Shown here in pieces: positions 4,758-6,374 of a stretch of DNA of 6,374 nucleotides. The translations under genes and the position numbers were made by a program. How positions within the stretch are numbered: the first letter of the stretch is position 1; each line of letters begins with the position of its first letter. This stretch comes from Pseudobutyrivibrio sp. (GTDB lineage: Bacteria > Bacillota > Clostridia > Lachnospirales > Lachnospiraceae), in NCBI GenBank assembly GCA_017557715.1, contig JAFYYE010000434.1:1-6374 (forward strand), written 5' to 3'. The notes under the pieces were generated by a model. That model was not told the origin of the DNA. It was given only the letters and a program-made list of their open reading frames with translations, and did no database searches.

Positions 4758-5567
4758 TTAAATCCTAATCACATCAAACATCTCACCCTTTTTAAGCTTC
4801 AGATTCTGATGCACAAACTGTTGGATATCCAACTTATTCCGCTCATCATACTCGCCAGTCTCCTTATAAAGTGGATGCTGGGTAACATCATATTTGTCCG
4901 ACAAAAATGGACGTACACCTCGAAGCTGCAGGATGCACTTGTCACCATCCATGACTGCGATTTCATCCACGGTCATGAGATCCTTGCCGCTCTTCTGATA
5001 GTTCATGGAGTAGGATGGATTGTTGCCTCTGTTCTCGCCAGTGTTATACATGTCGATGGTTTCCTTTCCAAGGAACTGGGATAAATCCTTCAGCGTGGTT
5101 GGCTCTGTACCACCAAGGAATAACTGGGAATCCATATTTCCTATGATAGTATCCGTGTTGTCCTTATAGATTGCTTTTAGCTGTGACTTTGCCTGCAGGA
5201 ACAGGCATGCACTAATCTCACGGCTTCGGATGGTTGCTACCAGCTTCTCCAGATTCGGAATCTGTCCGATATTGGCTGTCTCATCGATGATGCATCTGAC
5301 GTGGACGGGAAGTCTGCCGCCATACACATCATCAGCCTTCTCACAAAGAAGATTGAAAAGCTGACTGTAGACCATGGAAATCAAGAAATTAAAGGTAGCA
5401 TCCGTATCACTCATAATGAGAAATAATGCTGTCTTTCTATCTCCCAAGGTGTCCAGTTCCAATTCATCGTAGCTTGTGATTTCTCGAAGTTCTGCAATAT
5501 CAAATGGAGCTAGTCTGGCGCCGCAGCTCACTAAAATAGATTTTGCTGTCTTGCCAGTGACTAAATG
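4758..5567 (-). pseudogene. VirD4/TraG-type coupling protein, 5' half deleted
   Basis: The longest start-containing frame gives 257 residues from a GTG at 5529-5531, but homology begins about nine codons earlier at GKTAKSILVSCGARLAPFDI, and a TGA at 5568-5570 closes the frame upstream. Coupling proteins of this family are about 600 residues. They are membrane-anchored ATPases that bring the relaxase-DNA complex to the type IV secretion channel. What remains is the C-terminal part of the ATPase domain: CIIDE (80-84, Walker B), ETANIGQIPNLEKLVATIRS (84-103) with the REI arginine region, and FLQAKSQLKAIY (111-122). The transmembrane anchor and Walker A (P-loop) are gone, so the product cannot work. 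A PcfB-like gene expected upstream in related elements is also absent. The 5' junction lies next to the tnpW stop and an inverted repeat, which points to a deletion between the two genes. It could still be read as an in-frame GTG-started peptide. Confidence 0.85.
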
Positions 5568-5596
5568 TCAATAGTAACGTGTACTATTTAGAGTCA
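5558..5596. repeat. Imperfect inverted repeat at the tnpW / coupling-protein junction
   Basis: AATAGTA (5570-5576) and TACTATT (5582-5588) are perfect complements around a five-base loop, and TGACT (5558-5562) pairs with AGTCA (5592-5596) across small internal loops. The structure spans the TnpW stop codon and the point where coupling-protein homology begins. There is no U tract, so it is not an ordinary terminator. Confidence 0.5.
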
Positions 5597-5721
5597 TTCT
5601 TGAGTACCCTTTTCAGCTTATCTTTGAAAGACTGTCCTTCTTCTTTGAAGTTTAAATTAGCAATATAGGTTGTCTTTCCAATAGTCTTAACCATCTGATT
5701 CTTTGTCTGTTTTTCTTCCAT
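5584..5721 (-). CDS. tnpW: TnpW-like transposon-encoded small protein
   Basis: This 45-residue frame starts at an ATG seven bases after GAGGAG, a strong ribosome binding site, and ends in TAG at 5584-5586. The core MVKTIGKTTYIANLNF matches the VRTIGKTTYxVxxxF pattern of TnpW-family proteins found in Tn4451-like and Tn1549-like elements, where they lie close to the relaxase gene. The C-terminus (SFKDKLKRVLKNDSK) is basic and probably helical, as in the family. Its role is unknown. It follows the relaxase stop by 32 bases and is surely in the same transcription unit. The gene looks intact even though the next gene is truncated immediately downstream. Confidence 0.8.
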   Translation of the reverse strand: MEEKQTKNQMVKTIGKTTYIANLNFKEEGQSFKDKLKRVLKNDSK

Positions 5722-5753
5722 AAGCTCTCCTCTCAAAAAAAGAGAAAGCAAAG

Positions 5754-6374
5754 CTATCTCTCTAGACTCTGCTCTCTCTGTAACATTTTTCTGTATTTAC
5801 GTTCTTTGGCTCTTTCATCTGCTCTTCGCTCTCTGGCTTCATTGTCTTTGTTGTAGTCCAGAACTTCCGCAAAGGCTAAACCTTTAGTTTCAGTTATCAG
5901 CTCTTCTTTGATTTGCTCAATGTCACCTTCTCCCTTGCTGAGCATCTCGGTTAACTCATCAAATCTAGCTCCATGCTCATCAAGGTAGCCCTGCAAAGAA
6001 GAAAAGGTTGTGATGTCCTTAGACTCTGCGAAGCTCTTCATGTTATCGGGGTCTTGTAGTCTTTCTCTGTGCGAAACCTTCCTCAGATACTTTCCACTTA
6101 TGATAGGCAACTGCAAAATCTTATGACGCTTGGCAACTGCATCAATCAAATCAGAAATCTCATTCTTTATATGAGTGACTCCTGCCTTAAAGTTTTCAAT
6201 ACTCGTTGAAAGCTCTGCAACGGATTTAATCAATCCTCTAAGCTCCATCACTTTTCGATTGAAATTTCCTCGTTCTGTCTTGATGCCTTTTTTCTCTAAA
6301 GCACTAGCTCTAGCTCCTAGATGAATGGTTGGTTCAATCTCAAGTCCTAGCTCTTTGAATGACCTATGTTCCCA
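5754..6374 (-). CDS. MobL/MobA-family relaxase, C-terminal part (5' end beyond right edge)
   Basis: The minus-strand frame is open from the right edge to TAG at 5754-5756, giving the last 206 residues. An internal ATG at 6249-6251 is not the true start, because the frame upstream continues with WEHRSFKELGLEIEPTIHLG and then KKGIKTERGNFNRKV. This WEHR...PTIHLG...MEKKGIxTERGxxNR stretch is the conserved end of the MobA/MobL nicking domain. The rest is a helical, charged C-terminal region with coiled-coil character, ending in a very basic tail (EARERRADERAKERKYRKM). The relaxase nicks the element at oriT and stays attached to the DNA end during transfer; the catalytic tyrosine and histidine cluster lie in the missing N-terminal part. 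The tail after about residue 160 differs from the relaxase tails I remember, so the last 40 residues may be variable or altered. TnpW follows 32 bases later. Confidence 0.85.
   Translation of the reverse strand, partial: WEHRSFKELGLEIEPTIHLGARASALEKKGIKTERGNFNRKVMELRGLIKSVAELSTSIENFKAGVTHIKNEISDLIDAVAKRHKILQLPIISGKYLRKVSHRERLQDPDNMKSFAESKDITTFSSLQGYLDEHGARFDELTEMLSKGEGDIEQIKEELITETKGLAFAEVLDYNKDNEARERRADERAKERKYRKMLQREQSLER

Noticed and set aside
4433..5084. Plus-strand frames of about 90 codons opposite the oxidoreductase and the coupling-protein remnant
   Set aside because: They are antisense shadows of well-supported genes, with composition set by the opposite strand.
5558..5596. The inverted repeat as the end of an insertion sequence
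   Set aside because: There is no second matching end, transposase or target duplication in the window.
1..6374. tRNA, rRNA, riboswitch or attachment-site sequences
   Set aside because: I looked for clover-leaf arms, conserved RNA cores and element ends on both strands and saw none that I could support.

Overview
The window looks like a degraded cargo region of an integrative and mobilizable/conjugative element from a gut-type Bacillota anaerobe, most likely a Lachnospiraceae relative. The evidence is a MobL-type relaxase C-terminus, a TnpW-like small protein, a VirD4/TraG coupling-protein C-terminus and a DUF5688-type protein, all hallmarks of Tn1549/Tn4451-like elements of that group. Strong AGGAGG-type ribosome binding sites and a fairly A/T-rich sequence fit this. 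Every gene I can support lies on the minus strand, so transcription runs from high to low coordinates. Taxonomy is inferred from gene families only.

Right part (6374 to about 4690): the last 206 residues of the relaxase, a 45-residue TnpW-like protein, then a coupling-protein gene that has lost its 5' half. Only the part from about the GKTAKS segment onward survives, including the Walker B region. The junction sits beside an imperfect inverted repeat. A hairpin terminator closes the block.

Middle part (4690 to about 2000): an intact Gfo/Idh/MocA-type oxidoreductase, a frameshifted and truncated chromate-transporter fragment 20 bases after it, a hairpin terminator, a long A/T-rich regulatory region with two copies of a palindrome, and a 367-residue protein built of two flavodoxin/FMN-reductase-like domains. 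The two redox genes share a 12-base identical upstream element.

Left part (2000 to 1): a mosaic of tiny gene remnants (a NAD synthetase-like piece and a surface-repeat-like piece), a GNAT acetyltransferase, a three-helix membrane protein, and the 5' end of a DUF5688 gene that runs off the left edge. A 48-base hairpin terminator upstream of DUF5688 is repeated almost exactly 2.7 kb away after the chromate-transporter remnant.

Mobility genes at the right edge and the DUF5688 gene at the left edge bracket redox and acetyltransferase cargo. The four broken genes suggest repeated insertion, deletion and recombination in this cargo interval. I do not see a convincing new defence or regulatory system. 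The most interesting items are the repeated hairpin, the paired palindromes, the shared operator-like box and the fragment mosaic.
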